Source: an uncultured Flavobacteriales bacterium
Lineage (GTDB): Bacteria; Bacteroidota; Bacteroidia; Flavobacteriales; Flavobacteriaceae
Direction: 5' to 3'
Assembly (NCBI GenBank): GCA_913058295.1
Contig: CAJXRD010000032.1
Location: forward strand, 1-37,085
DNA: 37,085 nt
The position numbers and the translations under genes are program-made. The notes beneath the pieces were generated by a model. It made no database searches and was not told where the DNA came from. It saw only the letters and a program-made list of their open reading frames with translations. Positions 25,047 through 33,054 of this stretch are shown one piece after another; position 1 is the first letter of the stretch; each line of letters opens with the position of its first letter.

Positions 25047-25589
25047 TTATCCCAATTCAATACTAGCATTTTGATTCTCCATTTTTTGAAGATGGTCTTC
25101 AAGTTTAAATTCTAATATATTAAAGTTTTCTCTTCTTTGTTTTGCTTGCTTTTGGTAGTTCATACTTCTAGCAAAACGTCGAATACTATCCTCTGAGTTT
25201 AAAATTAGCCCAGGCACTGCTTCACTTTTCCCATCTTTATTTTTAGCTACCATAGTAAAATAGGAGGAATTACAATGTTTGGTGACACCAGATTTAATGT
25301 TTTCAGATTCTACTCTAAGACCTACCACCATAGAAGTTCGCCCGGTATAATTGATGGATGCTTTTAAGGTTAAAAGATCGCCAACTTCAATTGGATTTAA
25401 AAAATCTACCTTATTAACGGAAGCAGTAACACAATAATTCCCCGAATGTTTAGAAGCGCAGGCAAAAGCAACTTGATCCATTAGGCTAAGTACATAACCT
25501 CCATGTATAAAACCACTAAAATTGGAATGAGTGGGTAACATAAGCTGGGTCATGCTTAGTTGAGATGCTTCAATGTTTTTATATTCCAT
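25047..25589 (-). CDS. Acyl-CoA thioesterase, hotdog fold (larger member)
   Basis: A 180-residue cytoplasmic hotdog-fold thioesterase of the YciA/BACH type, hydrolysing acyl-CoA to free acid and CoA. The core helix follows FSGFIHGGYVLSLMDQVAFA; the strand NYCVTASVNKVDFLNPIEVGD and the loop INYTGRTSMVVGLRVESE are typical. The last 45 residues (from about 135) are a charged helical extension not found in the short members, probably for oligomer contacts. Hexamers are usual in the family. A second, shorter thioesterase of the same superfamily is encoded at 29063-29449; the two differ enough to have distinct substrates. Confidence 0.87.
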   Translation of the reverse strand: MEYKNIEASQLSMTQLMLPTHSNFSGFIHGGYVLSLMDQVAFACASKHSGNYCVTASVNKVDFLNPIEVGDLLTLKASINYTGRTSMVVGLRVESENIKSGVTKHCNSSYFTMVAKNKDGKSEAVPGLILNSEDSIRRFARSMNYQKQAKQRRENFNILEFKLEDHLQKMENQNASIELG

Positions 25590-25724
25590 GGTTCTATGGC
25601 TTTAAATTATTATAAAGGGATTTGCATAAAATTAGTGTTTTTACACTGAACTTATACTTTCTTATAAAATTATTATTAATGAAGGAGAGCTGACTTTTAT
25701 AATATATGTTTTAGATATAATTTG

Positions 25725-25732
25725 TAGGTTTG
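25725..25732 (+). promoter_or_regulatory. -7 element for the methyltransferase gene
   Basis: TAGGTTTG matches TANNTTTG, 31 bases before the ATG at 25764. No -33 box is clear. Confidence 0.35.
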
Positions 25733-25763
25733 ATTAACCATTCCATAGAATATTATAGTGTTT

Positions 25764-26441
25764 ATGAAAAAGAAAGAAAAAGGATCAAAACCTAAAAAGA
25801 AGCCATGGCCAACGAAAGATGCTATGGAGCAGGTGTATGCTTTGAATCTTTGGGGAGATAATTCCACTGATTATTATTCCGGTATAGGATCACATCAGAC
25901 AGAGATTGTAAACCCATATATCGATGCGATAGTTTCCTTTTTAAGTTCATTTAAAACACCTTTAGTGGTATGTGATTTAGGTTGTGGGGATTTTAATGTA
26001 GGGAAGGAATTGGTAAAGCACACCAAGAACTATGTTGGTATAGACATAGTAGAAGACCTTATAATACATAATAAAGAAAATTTCAATGAAGAAAATTTAG
26101 AATTCCATTGTTTAGATATTGCTGTAGACGATTTGCCTTCTGGGGATTGTGCGATAATAAGACAAGTGTTGCAACATTTATCGAATTCTGAAATACAAAA
26201 TATACTGAATAAATTAACTGCCTTTAAATATGTTATTATAACGGAACATATCCCTGAAGGAGATTTTGACGCCAATAAAGATATTATTTCAGGACAGGGA
26301 ATTCGTATAAAAAAGCAAAGTGGTTTAAAGGTATTAGAGGCACCATTTTATTTTAAGGTAAAAGAAGAAAAACAATTGCAAGCCTTTTTTTTAAAGGATA
26401 GTAAAGGGATTATTGTAACTACAATCTATAGAATATTTTAA
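25764..26441 (+). CDS. SAM-dependent methyltransferase-like protein, target unknown
   Basis: A 225-residue class I methyltransferase-like protein. The N-terminal 16 residues are strongly basic (Lys-rich, ending KKKPWP). The SAM fold starts at LVVCDLGCGDFNVGKEL (motif I, Asp71 to Gly75 region), the acidic residue of strand 2 is in YVGIDIVEDLI, and CLDIAVDDLP and AIIRQVLQHLSNSEI follow. The substrate cannot be deduced; the fold recalls small-molecule or lipid-head methyltransferases. The frame opens with GTG at 25758, but the ATG two codons later is preferred. It converges on the next gene with an 8-base gap and no visible terminator. Confidence 0.8.
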   Translation: MKKKEKGSKPKKKPWPTKDAMEQVYALNLWGDNSTDYYSGIGSHQTEIVNPYIDAIVSFLSSFKTPLVVCDLGCGDFNVGKELVKHTKNYVGIDIVEDLIIHNKENFNEENLEFHCLDIAVDDLPSGDCAIIRQVLQHLSNSEIQNILNKLTAFKYVIITEHIPEGDFDANKDIISGQGIRIKKQSGLKVLEAPFYFKVKEEKQLQAFFLKDSKGIIVTTIYRIF

Positions 26442-26449
26442 AAGCCTCC

Positions 26450-26971
26450 CTATTTAAATTTAAAGCTATTGAGTATCTTTTCACCTGTTACTTTATAATT
26501 ATCATATTGATTTTCTTCGCATGTCAATGTCAATACAAATGCTTTGTCATTAACAAGCCAAAAATATTGAACAAACTTTAGGTTATTTACCCCTTGTTTA
26601 CCAGTATAAACGACCTTATGATAATCTAAAGAACCGCTAGTAATTCGTTTGCTTTCAGTAATATTACCATCTGTTATCATGGTTTTAATTTGATTTTCTG
26701 AAATCTCAACATATTTATTTAGGTTTAAATCATATCCCGCTAAATCTTGAATTAATAGATTTACATTTTCCCTAAATTGATCTTTTTGAGAAGAAACTGG
26801 ACTAAACAAAATAAAGCTAGTGCCCATTTGTCCAGATTCATTTAGCTCCCAAGTATTTGGATATTGAATAGAGTAGTCTTTTTTGCTTAAAGTATCCCAT
26901 TCTGTAGATTGTGCAAGAATTGAGAAATTAGTTGTTAGAAGCAGAATTCCAATTAAAAGTAGTTTGTTCAT
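26450..26971 (-). CDS. Exported PsbP/DcrB-like protein
   Basis: A 173-residue protein with a signal peptide (MNKLLLIGILLLTTNFSILAQ). The mature part shows the PsbP / DcrB-like sequence order: YSIQYPNTWELNES near the start (the family's core strand motif), SFILFSPVSS, DNLNLNKYVEISE-like helix with NQIKTMI, then YHKVVYTGKQG, KFVQYFWLVNDKAFVLTLTC and a closing KILNSFKF. Such small periplasmic proteins are common in Bacteroidota and have no assigned reaction. One of three copies of a repeated upstream motif (27076-27094) lies about 105 bases before its start. Confidence 0.72.
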   Translation of the reverse strand: MNKLLLIGILLLTTNFSILAQSTEWDTLSKKDYSIQYPNTWELNESGQMGTSFILFSPVSSQKDQFRENVNLLIQDLAGYDLNLNKYVEISENQIKTMITDGNITESKRITSGSLDYHKVVYTGKQGVNNLKFVQYFWLVNDKAFVLTLTCEENQYDNYKVTGEKILNSFKFK

Positions 26972-27075
26972 TATTTAATAGAGTTTTGATTATTATATAA
27001 TTAAAGGGTGTTTTTATCTTTATTGATAAAACAATGCTAGTAAAGAAGGGAGTTAATTTACGATTTTGATTGCAG

Positions 27076-27094
27076 TACGAAAATAGGAAAAATA
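27076..27094 (-). promoter_or_regulatory. Copy A of a repeated upstream motif
   Basis: TACGAAAATAGGAAAAATA on the plus strand, upstream of the PsbP-like gene (start 26971). It differs by one base from copy C and resembles copy B; all are upstream of minus-strand genes in the same orientation. The gap 26972-27207 holds no gene. Confidence 0.4.
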
Positions 27095-27153
27095 TTATAA
27101 ATTTTTAAATTAACTTTTGACTTGAATTATGAAAGTACTAGCATTGTTCAAAC

Positions 27154-27190
27154 AAAAAAAGTGCAAGCCTTTATGACTTGCACTTTTTCT
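27154..27190. terminator. Intrinsic terminator of the beta-lactamase-family gene
   Basis: AAAAAGTGCAAG (27156-27167) and CTTGCACTTTTT (27177-27188) form a perfect 12-base-pair stem with a 9-base loop. On the minus strand it is followed by a T-run and lies 20 bases after the stop at 27208; it is symmetrical enough to act both ways. Confidence 0.9.
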
Positions 27191-27207
27191 TAGTAAGAAC
27201 TGTAATT

Positions 27208-28662
27208 CTATTTTTTAATTAATTCGGTAAGTTTTTCCTGTGAATCCTCATATCCTAATTCAATTGCTTTTTGATAGCTTTTTATAGCATCTTCTTTTAG
27301 ATTATTAGCCCTATATCCATCTCCTAAGGAGTCCCAAAGATTGCCATCATCAGTGAATCGTTGCACATTTAGTTTAAATAATTCTAATGCCCAATCCAAA
27401 TTTTCATTTAGCATTAATAATAAGTTTCCAATGGAATTTAAAAAGCTCGAATTTTTAAGGTCATCCGCGTAATTCTCTTGAAGCAAAACAACTAAGTCAT
27501 TCGATTTGTCTGTTGGGTTTTGTTTTATATAATCCATAGAAAAGGAATATACATTGTTTATTATTGGCTCTGGGAAATAGTTTTCCTCCAAAATTATTTT
27601 AGCTACTTCATCAGCTATGCCACCTACTTTTGCGCTGTTTGCATTTGTAGCGTATACTATGTATAAATCTTCTTCAGGATACCAGATTAAAGAATGTGAA
27701 AATGTTCCATTAGAACCATTATGAGATATTATTTGGGTATTGGCTTTTGAATTTTCAATTGCCCAACCATAACCATAACTATAGGTGCCTTTTGAAGATA
27801 AAATATAAGGGGTCGTTAGTTTTTTAAATGATTCTGGTTTCAATATTATATTCTTTTTTAATGCTTTATACCAAAGCAGCATATCATTTTGAGTGGAGTT
27901 GATTCCACCATTCCCTTTTAAATGCCAATTAACGTCTCCAGTTTCTTGATAACGGGTAATTGTGGACTCCATTTCAATTATATTTCTGTTATACCCATGA
28001 GCCATCTGTTTAGTATCCCAATTGGGTAATAGATATCCTGTTTGATTCATTCCAGCTGGTACAAAAAGATACTCATTTAAGAAAGCTTCGTAAGATTGAC
28101 CAGAAGTTAATTCTATGATTCTACCTAATATGCTATATCCAACATTGGAATAAGAATATTTTTCTCCAGGCTCAGATAATAATTCACTTGCAAAAAGTTG
28201 GTCAAAGAATTCATCTTGTGAGATTTCTGAAAAGTCTCTTCCTATAGATTCTGTAAAACCTGCAGAATGTGTTAATAGCTGATGTATGGTAATATTTTGC
28301 TTGTCTGCTGGAAGCTTCTTAAAATAGGTGCTTAAGGAATCTGTCACCTTTAGTTTGTTTTGCTCTTCAAGCTTTAAGATTGCAGTTGAAGTAAATTGCT
28401 TGGTATTGGAACCAATATCAAATATGGTATTTGGATTATTAAGAGTTTTGCTTTCTTTTATCGCAAAGCCATAGCCTTTATTTATAATTAAATCCCCTTC
28501 TTTAATGACTAGTATTGCGCCAGAAAAACCCTTGGAAATTCCATTATTTAAATAAGTATTAATTTTTGTAAAATCGTCTTTGTGTTTTACAGAGTTTTGA
28601 GCATTTAAACTTAATGTTCCAAGTAATAAAATTGCCGAAAGGTAGAGTAAGTGTTTTATCAT
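27208..28662 (-). CDS. Serine beta-lactamase-family (class C-like) hydrolase with C-terminal TPR
   Basis: A 484-residue exported protein with a signal peptide ending SLNAQ. The beta-lactamase / DD-peptidase fold is complete: S-x-x-K at Ser85-Lys88 (GSNTKQF), Y-S-N at 171-173 (YSYSNVGYS), and H-x-G at 314-316 (SHNGSNG). Residues about 435-484 form a TPR unit (LWDSLGDGYRANNLKEDAIK). Such proteins are usually peptidases or esterases on peptidoglycan or D-amino-acid peptides and are rarely true beta-lactamases. A perfect inverted repeat lies immediately before the start. A relative with the same layout is encoded at 31496-32917 but lacks the third motif. Confidence 0.9.
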   Translation of the reverse strand: MIKHLLYLSAILLLGTLSLNAQNSVKHKDDFTKINTYLNNGISKGFSGAILVIKEGDLIINKGYGFAIKESKTLNNPNTIFDIGSNTKQFTSTAILKLEEQNKLKVTDSLSTYFKKLPADKQNITIHQLLTHSAGFTESIGRDFSEISQDEFFDQLFASELLSEPGEKYSYSNVGYSILGRIIELTSGQSYEAFLNEYLFVPAGMNQTGYLLPNWDTKQMAHGYNRNIIEMESTITRYQETGDVNWHLKGNGGINSTQNDMLLWYKALKKNIILKPESFKKLTTPYILSSKGTYSYGYGWAIENSKANTQIISHNGSNGTFSHSLIWYPEEDLYIVYATNANSAKVGGIADEVAKIILEENYFPEPIINNVYSFSMDYIKQNPTDKSNDLVVLLQENYADDLKNSSFLNSIGNLLLMLNENLDWALELFKLNVQRFTDDGNLWDSLGDGYRANNLKEDAIKSYQKAIELGYEDSQEKLTELIKK

Positions 28663-28663
28663 A

Positions 28664-28700
28664 ATGATTTCTAATTTTCGATAAGACGAATAGAAATCAT
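28664..28700. promoter_or_regulatory. Perfect 10-base inverted repeat before the beta-lactamase-family gene
   Basis: ATGATTTCTA (28664-28673) and TAGAAATCAT (28691-28700) are exact complements separated by 17 bases. The left arm lies one base from the start codon at 28662, so a bound protein or an RNA hairpin would affect initiation. Confidence 0.45.
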
Positions 28701-28717
28701 AATCGGTTACATTATTT

Positions 28718-29056
28718 TCAATTAATCACCTTTTCCACTCTTTCTACTTTGTCAAATTTTGATAGAGTCAATCTTACAATACTATCTTTATTAGCAAATA
28801 AATCATGAGGGACATTTGCATCTAAATGAATTAAATCTCCGGTGTTTAAAATCAAAGTTTCCCCATTTACGCCGAAAGAAATATTTCCTTCATGTATTTC
28901 TACGGTAATTGGAAAACCCGCTTTATGCTCCTTCATGATTTGTCCTTTTTTAAATAAAATTCTTATTTCTTTGGAGCTTTCGGTTTCCATTAATACTTGG
29001 ATAGCTACTTTATCCTCTTTATAGTTAAGTTCCTTTCTTAAAGATGCTGTTTTCAT
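28718..29056 (-). CDS. Cupin-domain protein
   Basis: A 112-residue single-domain cupin. The two cupin motifs can be traced: KKGQIMKEHKAGFPITVEIHEG (metal ligands His and possibly Glu) and LNTGDLIHLDANVPHDLFA (second His). It is probably cytoplasmic, as there is no signal peptide. Small cupins of this kind bind a metal or a small molecule, and the substrate is unknown. It begins 6 bases after the stop of the thioesterase gene on the same strand, so the two form an operon. Confidence 0.83.
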   Translation of the reverse strand: MKTASLRKELNYKEDKVAIQVLMETESSKEIRILFKKGQIMKEHKAGFPITVEIHEGNISFGVNGETLILNTGDLIHLDANVPHDLFANKDSIVRLTLSKFDKVERVEKVIN

Positions 29057-29062
29057 TATTTT

Positions 29063-29449
29063 TTATTTTAAAACTTTCATTGGGTTTTTATTCTCATCTA
29101 TCGCAACAAAGGTAAACTCACCGGTGACTGCTTTTTCCCTATGGTTGGAATACATTTGCTCTATAAAAATATCTACCTGTACTTTTAAGCTAGTATTGCC
29201 AATATGGATAACCTTTCCAGAAAGCTCTACTAAACTACCTGCAGGAATTGGTTTTTTAAAATCTATTCGATCACTACTTACTGTCACCATGCGCTGTCTA
29301 CTAAACCTAGTGGCAGTAATAAAAGCCGCCTCGTCCATCAATTGCATAGCAGTTCCACCAAATAGGGTGTCATAATGATTGGTGGTATTTGGAAACACCG
29401 CCTTAAAAATCTTTGTTTTAGATTGCTCTATTCGTTCTTCTGTGGTCAT
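29063..29449 (-). CDS. Acyl-CoA thioesterase, hotdog fold (short YciA-like)
   Basis: A 128-residue cytoplasmic thioesterase close to YciA. The features are FPNTTNHYDTLFGGTAMQLM (Asn and Gly-Gly of the hotdog helix start), MDEAAFITATRF, and the strand TVSSDRIDFKKPIPAGSLVELSG with the conserved Asp in DEAAF. YciA-type enzymes have broad acyl-CoA specificity. First gene of a two-gene operon with the cupin gene. The leader region 29450-29569 between this gene and the response regulator has no visible terminator. Confidence 0.88.
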   Translation of the reverse strand: MTTEERIEQSKTKIFKAVFPNTTNHYDTLFGGTAMQLMDEAAFITATRFSRQRMVTVSSDRIDFKKPIPAGSLVELSGKVIHIGNTSLKVQVDIFIEQMYSNHREKAVTGEFTFVAIDENKNPMKVLK

Positions 29450-29569
29450 TTTTGTAATATAAAATTTCTTTAGCGCTTAGCGAAGCATCTAAATTAGCAA
29501 ATTATAACCGAATAGTTGAATTGAAATATTTAAAAAAGAACTTAATGATTTTGATTTTTTATAGAGGTA

Positions 29570-30259
29570 CTATTTAAATTTATTATGCACAATAGATTTA
29601 TACTGAGAACCCATAGGAATTTGAGTTTTTCCTATATTAACATGAGTAGCACTTACCGAATCTATCTTGGAAAAGTTTACGATATAGGATTTTTGAATTT
29701 GCATAAAGTTATCTGGTAGCGTATCCAAAGCTTCTGCTATACTTTGTCTTGCCATAATCTTTTTATCACCAACAAAATAATACATATAATTCCCATCTTT
29801 TTGAAGGTAATTAATATCTGCTATTTGTATTTGATGGGTATCTAAGCCACTCTTTACAAATAGGGTAGGAGATATTTTAGTAGAGGTATTAGGACTGTTA
29901 TCTTGTTGTTCTTGGCTATCGATTAGCTTGGTAATGGTTTTAGAGAAACGTTCTAAACTAATGGGTTTTAATAAATAGTCAGCAGTATTTACATCGTAGC
30001 TTTCTAAGGCATGTTCAGAATAAGCGGTAGTAAATACGATGGCTGTTTTTGGTGTTATCATTTTGGATAAAGACAAACCACTTAAATGTGGCATATTGAT
30101 ATCTAGAAAAACTACATTCACCGTATTGGTATTAAGAAACTCCAATGCTTTTAAGCCATTTCTAAAAGTTGCTACTAACTCGAAGCTAGCGAAATGTTTT
30201 AAATAAGAAGTGATCAATTCTATCGCTTTAGGTTCGTCATCTACTATGATTACTTTCAT
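29570..30259 (-). CDS. LytTR response regulator
   Basis: A two-domain regulator of 229 residues (from this start). The receiver domain begins MKVIIVDDEPKAIELI, with the acidic pair, phospho-acceptor Asp53 (VVFLDINMPHLSG), Thr in FTTAYS and Lys in DYLLKP. The LytTR DNA-binding domain covers about 130-229 (FVKSGLDTHQIQIADINYLQ, ARQSIAEALDTLPDNFMQIQ, YIVNFSKIDSV). It is partner to the kinase gene, which it overlaps: the start codon lies inside the kinase's last codons, so translation is probably coupled. An ATG at 30268 gives a version three residues longer; receiver domains usually begin at the Met used here. Confidence 0.92.
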   Translation of the reverse strand: MKVIIVDDEPKAIELITSYLKHFASFELVATFRNGLKALEFLNTNTVNVVFLDINMPHLSGLSLSKMITPKTAIVFTTAYSEHALESYDVNTADYLLKPISLERFSKTITKLIDSQEQQDNSPNTSTKISPTLFVKSGLDTHQIQIADINYLQKDGNYMYYFVGDKKIMARQSIAEALDTLPDNFMQIQKSYIVNFSKIDSVSATHVNIGKTQIPMGSQYKSIVHNKFK

Positions 30260-31295
30260 CGGTTTCAATTTTTAATTCCACGGTATATTCAGAGGTCTTG
30301 CTAATATCTAAGCTATGCTTATTGGGATATGCTAATTCTAGTCGATTGGTATTGGATGCAATTCCAAAGCCACCTTTTTCATAATTAGGAGTAAAGGTTG
30401 GGATCGAATTTTTAATACTAAATTTCAGTTTATCTTTATTGCTTAAGTCTAAATGAATAGTAATAAACGATTTGTCTTCGGGTTGCACACCGTGTTTAAA
30501 GGCATTCTCTATATAGCATAATAAGATTCCAGGCTCTATTAATTGTTGGTCATATTCTCCTTTAATAGTAAAGGTATAATCGATTTCATCTTCTTCAAAT
30601 CTCAATAAATGCAATTCTGCAAAATTTTGGAGGAATTGAATTTCTTGTGCGATTGGGACTTTTTCGTTTTTGGTATCGTAGACAACATAGCGTAATAAAC
30701 TCGACAACTTATCAATACTCTTTGCTAATTTTGAATTGTTCTTTTGATCGACCATTGCCAATAAATTATTCATGGTATTGAATAAAAAGTGAGGTTGCAA
30801 TTGGGATTTTAAAAGCTTTAATTCGGTTTGATTTTTCACCAATTCCAATTGCCTTTTGTCTTGTTCTATAGAAAACCAAACCTTTACAAATCCGTAACCT
30901 ACAGCGATAGTTGTATAAAAAATAAATATGCCATACCATAAGGAAGGAAACCATATAACATAGATATAGCTTTTGAAAAATAAAAAAACAATGGCATTAA
31001 AAAGCCCTAGAAATAATAATGCAAGCAGGGTAGATTTTATAAATAATGGAAGAATATTAGATTTCTTTTTTAGCCTCTGTATTAAATAGACTTGGGCATA
31101 AAAATAAATGGCGAAAAAAGGCTGGCCAATCATAAAGAAGCTAATTAGGGAATCGCTGTGTTCCGTATTACCAGTAATGACACCTTCCCTAACCTCTACA
31201 AGATTTCCCGTGATGGAAAATGAAAACACAATTAGCCAGGAGCTAAATATCCAGAACAGAATATTGATAATAATTTCAAACCATTTTTTATTCAT
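30237..31295 (-). CDS. LytS/YehU-type histidine kinase
   Basis: A 352-residue inner-membrane kinase. Four membrane helices lie in about 5-140 (WFEIIINILFWIFSSWLIVF is the first). The phospho-acceptor motif LKSQLQPHFLFNTMNNLL places the His at 169, and the ATP-binding domain follows with GILLCYIENAFKHGV (N-box) and KGGFGIASNTNRLEL (G-box). This is the usual partner of LytTR regulators in Bacteroidota. There is no extracellular sensor domain beyond the short loops, so the signal is probably sensed in the membrane. Translation runs on into the regulator gene by a 23-base overlap. It is divergent from the second beta-lactamase-family gene. Confidence 0.92.
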   Translation of the reverse strand: MNKKWFEIIINILFWIFSSWLIVFSFSITGNLVEVREGVITGNTEHSDSLISFFMIGQPFFAIYFYAQVYLIQRLKKKSNILPLFIKSTLLALLFLGLFNAIVFLFFKSYIYVIWFPSLWYGIFIFYTTIAVGYGFVKVWFSIEQDKRQLELVKNQTELKLLKSQLQPHFLFNTMNNLLAMVDQKNNSKLAKSIDKLSSLLRYVVYDTKNEKVPIAQEIQFLQNFAELHLLRFEEDEIDYTFTIKGEYDQQLIEPGILLCYIENAFKHGVQPEDKSFITIHLDLSNKDKLKFSIKNSIPTFTPNYEKGGFGIASNTNRLELAYPNKHSLDISKTSEYTVELKIETDESNHSR

Positions 31296-31385
31296 AAGGC
31301 TAAGATATATCTTTAAATCAATTCATTCTATGATTTGGTATAAAGGCTATAAAATATGTTATGAAATGGAAAATAAATAGCAAAT

Positions 31386-31453
31386 CCCAAAGTTGGGGTT
31401 CTTTCTCACATATTTGAATGCCTAGATAACTTTATAAGTTTTGAGGGCATTCA
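31386..31453. promoter_or_regulatory. Structured elements in the kinase / beta-lactamase divergent gap
   Basis: Two symmetrical elements share this 200-base gap. CCCAA-AG-TTGGG (31386-31397) is a short DNA palindrome. TGAATGCC (31415-31422) and GGCATTCA (31446-31453) are exact complements enclosing a second small stem, AACTT-TAT-AAGTT (31428-31440), with symmetrical 5-base internal loops. The second element ends 42 bases before the ATG at 31496. They could be operators or a leader structure. Confidence 0.4.
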
Positions 31454-31495
31454 TTGTATTTAATTTGTTCATTATAAACATAAATACAATTCATA

Positions 31496-32917
31496 ATGAA
31501 AACAATTACATTAAGCCTGCTATTTTCACTTTGCCTAATAGGTTATAGTTGCTCTCAAGAGAAATCAAAAATTGCTAATCCCACACAATTAGAATCCAAT
31601 GTGGATGCATTGGTAAAACAATACCAAGATCTGGATATATTTTCTGGAGTGGTATTGGTAGCTGAAAAAGGAGAGCCAAAATATTATAAGGCTTTTGGAA
31701 TGGCAAATAGAGAAGAGAAACAACCAAATACCCTTACTACAAAATTTGACATTGGTTCTATGAATAAATCCTTTACCAAGACTTTAATTCTACAGTTAAT
31801 GGAAGAAGGAAAACTAAAGGTGACCGATAAATTGGGAGATTATCTTCAAGGGTTCCCTGAAACTGCTGCTACAAAAATCACCATTTTAGACCTTTTAAAA
31901 CACCGTTCTGGTTATGGAGGATATTGGGGTAGGGATTTTAACGATTTGCCTATAGATCAAAAAAGAATTCCTGCATTGGTAGAACGAATTAAAAAATTGC
32001 CCTTAGATTTTGAACCCGGAACCGAGACTCAATATAGCAATGCTGGCTATGTGCTTTTAGGGGCGATTGTACAGGAAATTACTGGAAATACCTACCATCA
32101 AGATATACAAGAGCGGATTCTTAATCCTTTGGGAATGACAGAAACTTATGTAGTAGACAAATCGGAAGTGCCAAATAGAGCAATTGGTTATTTAAAAGAT
32201 ATGAAAGGAAATATATCTAGTAATACTGGTTTTGTAGAAGTTCCAAATCCTGATGGAGGTTTTCAATCTTCGGCAGGGGATATCGTGAAGTTTTATACCG
32301 AATATTTTTACGGAGATACACTGCTAACAAAAGCAACGAAAATGGATGATACGTTTTTTAAATTTACCAATGAAAACAGAAATACCGGTGGAGCAATTCC
32401 AATGGCTGGTGGATTCCCGGGAGCGAATACCGCATATTATGAAGTGCTAAGAGATGAGATAAGCATTATCGTTTTTGCCAATATGGACGAGCCTGTTGCA
32501 GAACAATTGGGTTCTGGTATCCTAGCAATCGTTAGAGGGAAAGAACCAAATACGCCATCCTTACCTGCAGTCCAGAATATTTACAATCATTATCAAAAGC
32601 ATGGCTTGAAATATATAGAAGATAACTTTTATAGTCTGATTGAAAATTTCCATGCTGAAGATCCAAAAGGAATTATTTTAAATGATATCGCCTATGATTT
32701 TCTTCAGAATGGAGAAGTGGACGAAGCCCTAAAGTTCTTTCATTTAAATGTAAAGATGTTTCCTGAAGATGCCAACCTATGGGATAGCTTGGGAGAAGGT
32801 TATTATGATAAAGGAGATTATAAAAAATCCCTTCAGTATTATAAAAAAGCCTTAGAAATGCAACCAGGCATGTCTTCTGCAATAGACATGGTAGCGAAAC
32901 TAGAAGCTAAAAACTAA
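31496..32917 (+). CDS. Beta-lactamase-family protein with altered third motif and C-terminal TPR
   Basis: A 473-residue exported protein. The signal peptide ends IGYSCSQ; Cys19 could be lipidated, but the residues before it fit the lipobox only loosely. S-x-x-K is at Ser88-Lys91 (GSMNKSF) and Y-S-N at 180-182 (QYSNAGY). In place of H-x-G or K-T-G the sequence is Ala-Gly-Gly at 304-306 (PMAGGFPG), so a key residue is missing although the surrounding GGFPG is typical. Residues about 420-473 form TPR (LWDSLGEGYYDKGDYKKSLQ). It may be a weak hydrolase or a binding protein. It is divergent from the LytS/LytTR genes and could be under their control. Confidence 0.86.
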   Translation: MKTITLSLLFSLCLIGYSCSQEKSKIANPTQLESNVDALVKQYQDLDIFSGVVLVAEKGEPKYYKAFGMANREEKQPNTLTTKFDIGSMNKSFTKTLILQLMEEGKLKVTDKLGDYLQGFPETAATKITILDLLKHRSGYGGYWGRDFNDLPIDQKRIPALVERIKKLPLDFEPGTETQYSNAGYVLLGAIVQEITGNTYHQDIQERILNPLGMTETYVVDKSEVPNRAIGYLKDMKGNISSNTGFVEVPNPDGGFQSSAGDIVKFYTEYFYGDTLLTKATKMDDTFFKFTNENRNTGGAIPMAGGFPGANTAYYEVLRDEISIIVFANMDEPVAEQLGSGILAIVRGKEPNTPSLPAVQNIYNHYQKHGLKYIEDNFYSLIENFHAEDPKGIILNDIAYDFLQNGEVDEALKFFHLNVKMFPEDANLWDSLGEGYYDKGDYKKSLQYYKKALEMQPGMSSAIDMVAKLEAKN

Positions 32918-32924
32918 GCTAAAA

Positions 32925-32957
32925 AACAGCCCTTCTATATGGAGAAGGGCTGTTATT
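32925..32957 (+). terminator. Terminator after the second beta-lactamase-family gene
   Basis: AACAGCCCTTCT (32925-32936) and AGAAGGGCTGTT (32943-32954) form a perfect 12-base-pair stem with a 6-base loop. Only a weak T-run follows, but the stem is the most G+C-rich in the area. Confidence 0.78.
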
Positions 32958-33054
32958 AGAATCCTAAAAATTTTATAATCTAGAAATAGTATGACATTTA
33001 AAACTTTAATAATATATTTAAGGCATGGATTAGAAATTCCATTTCCAAAAATAT

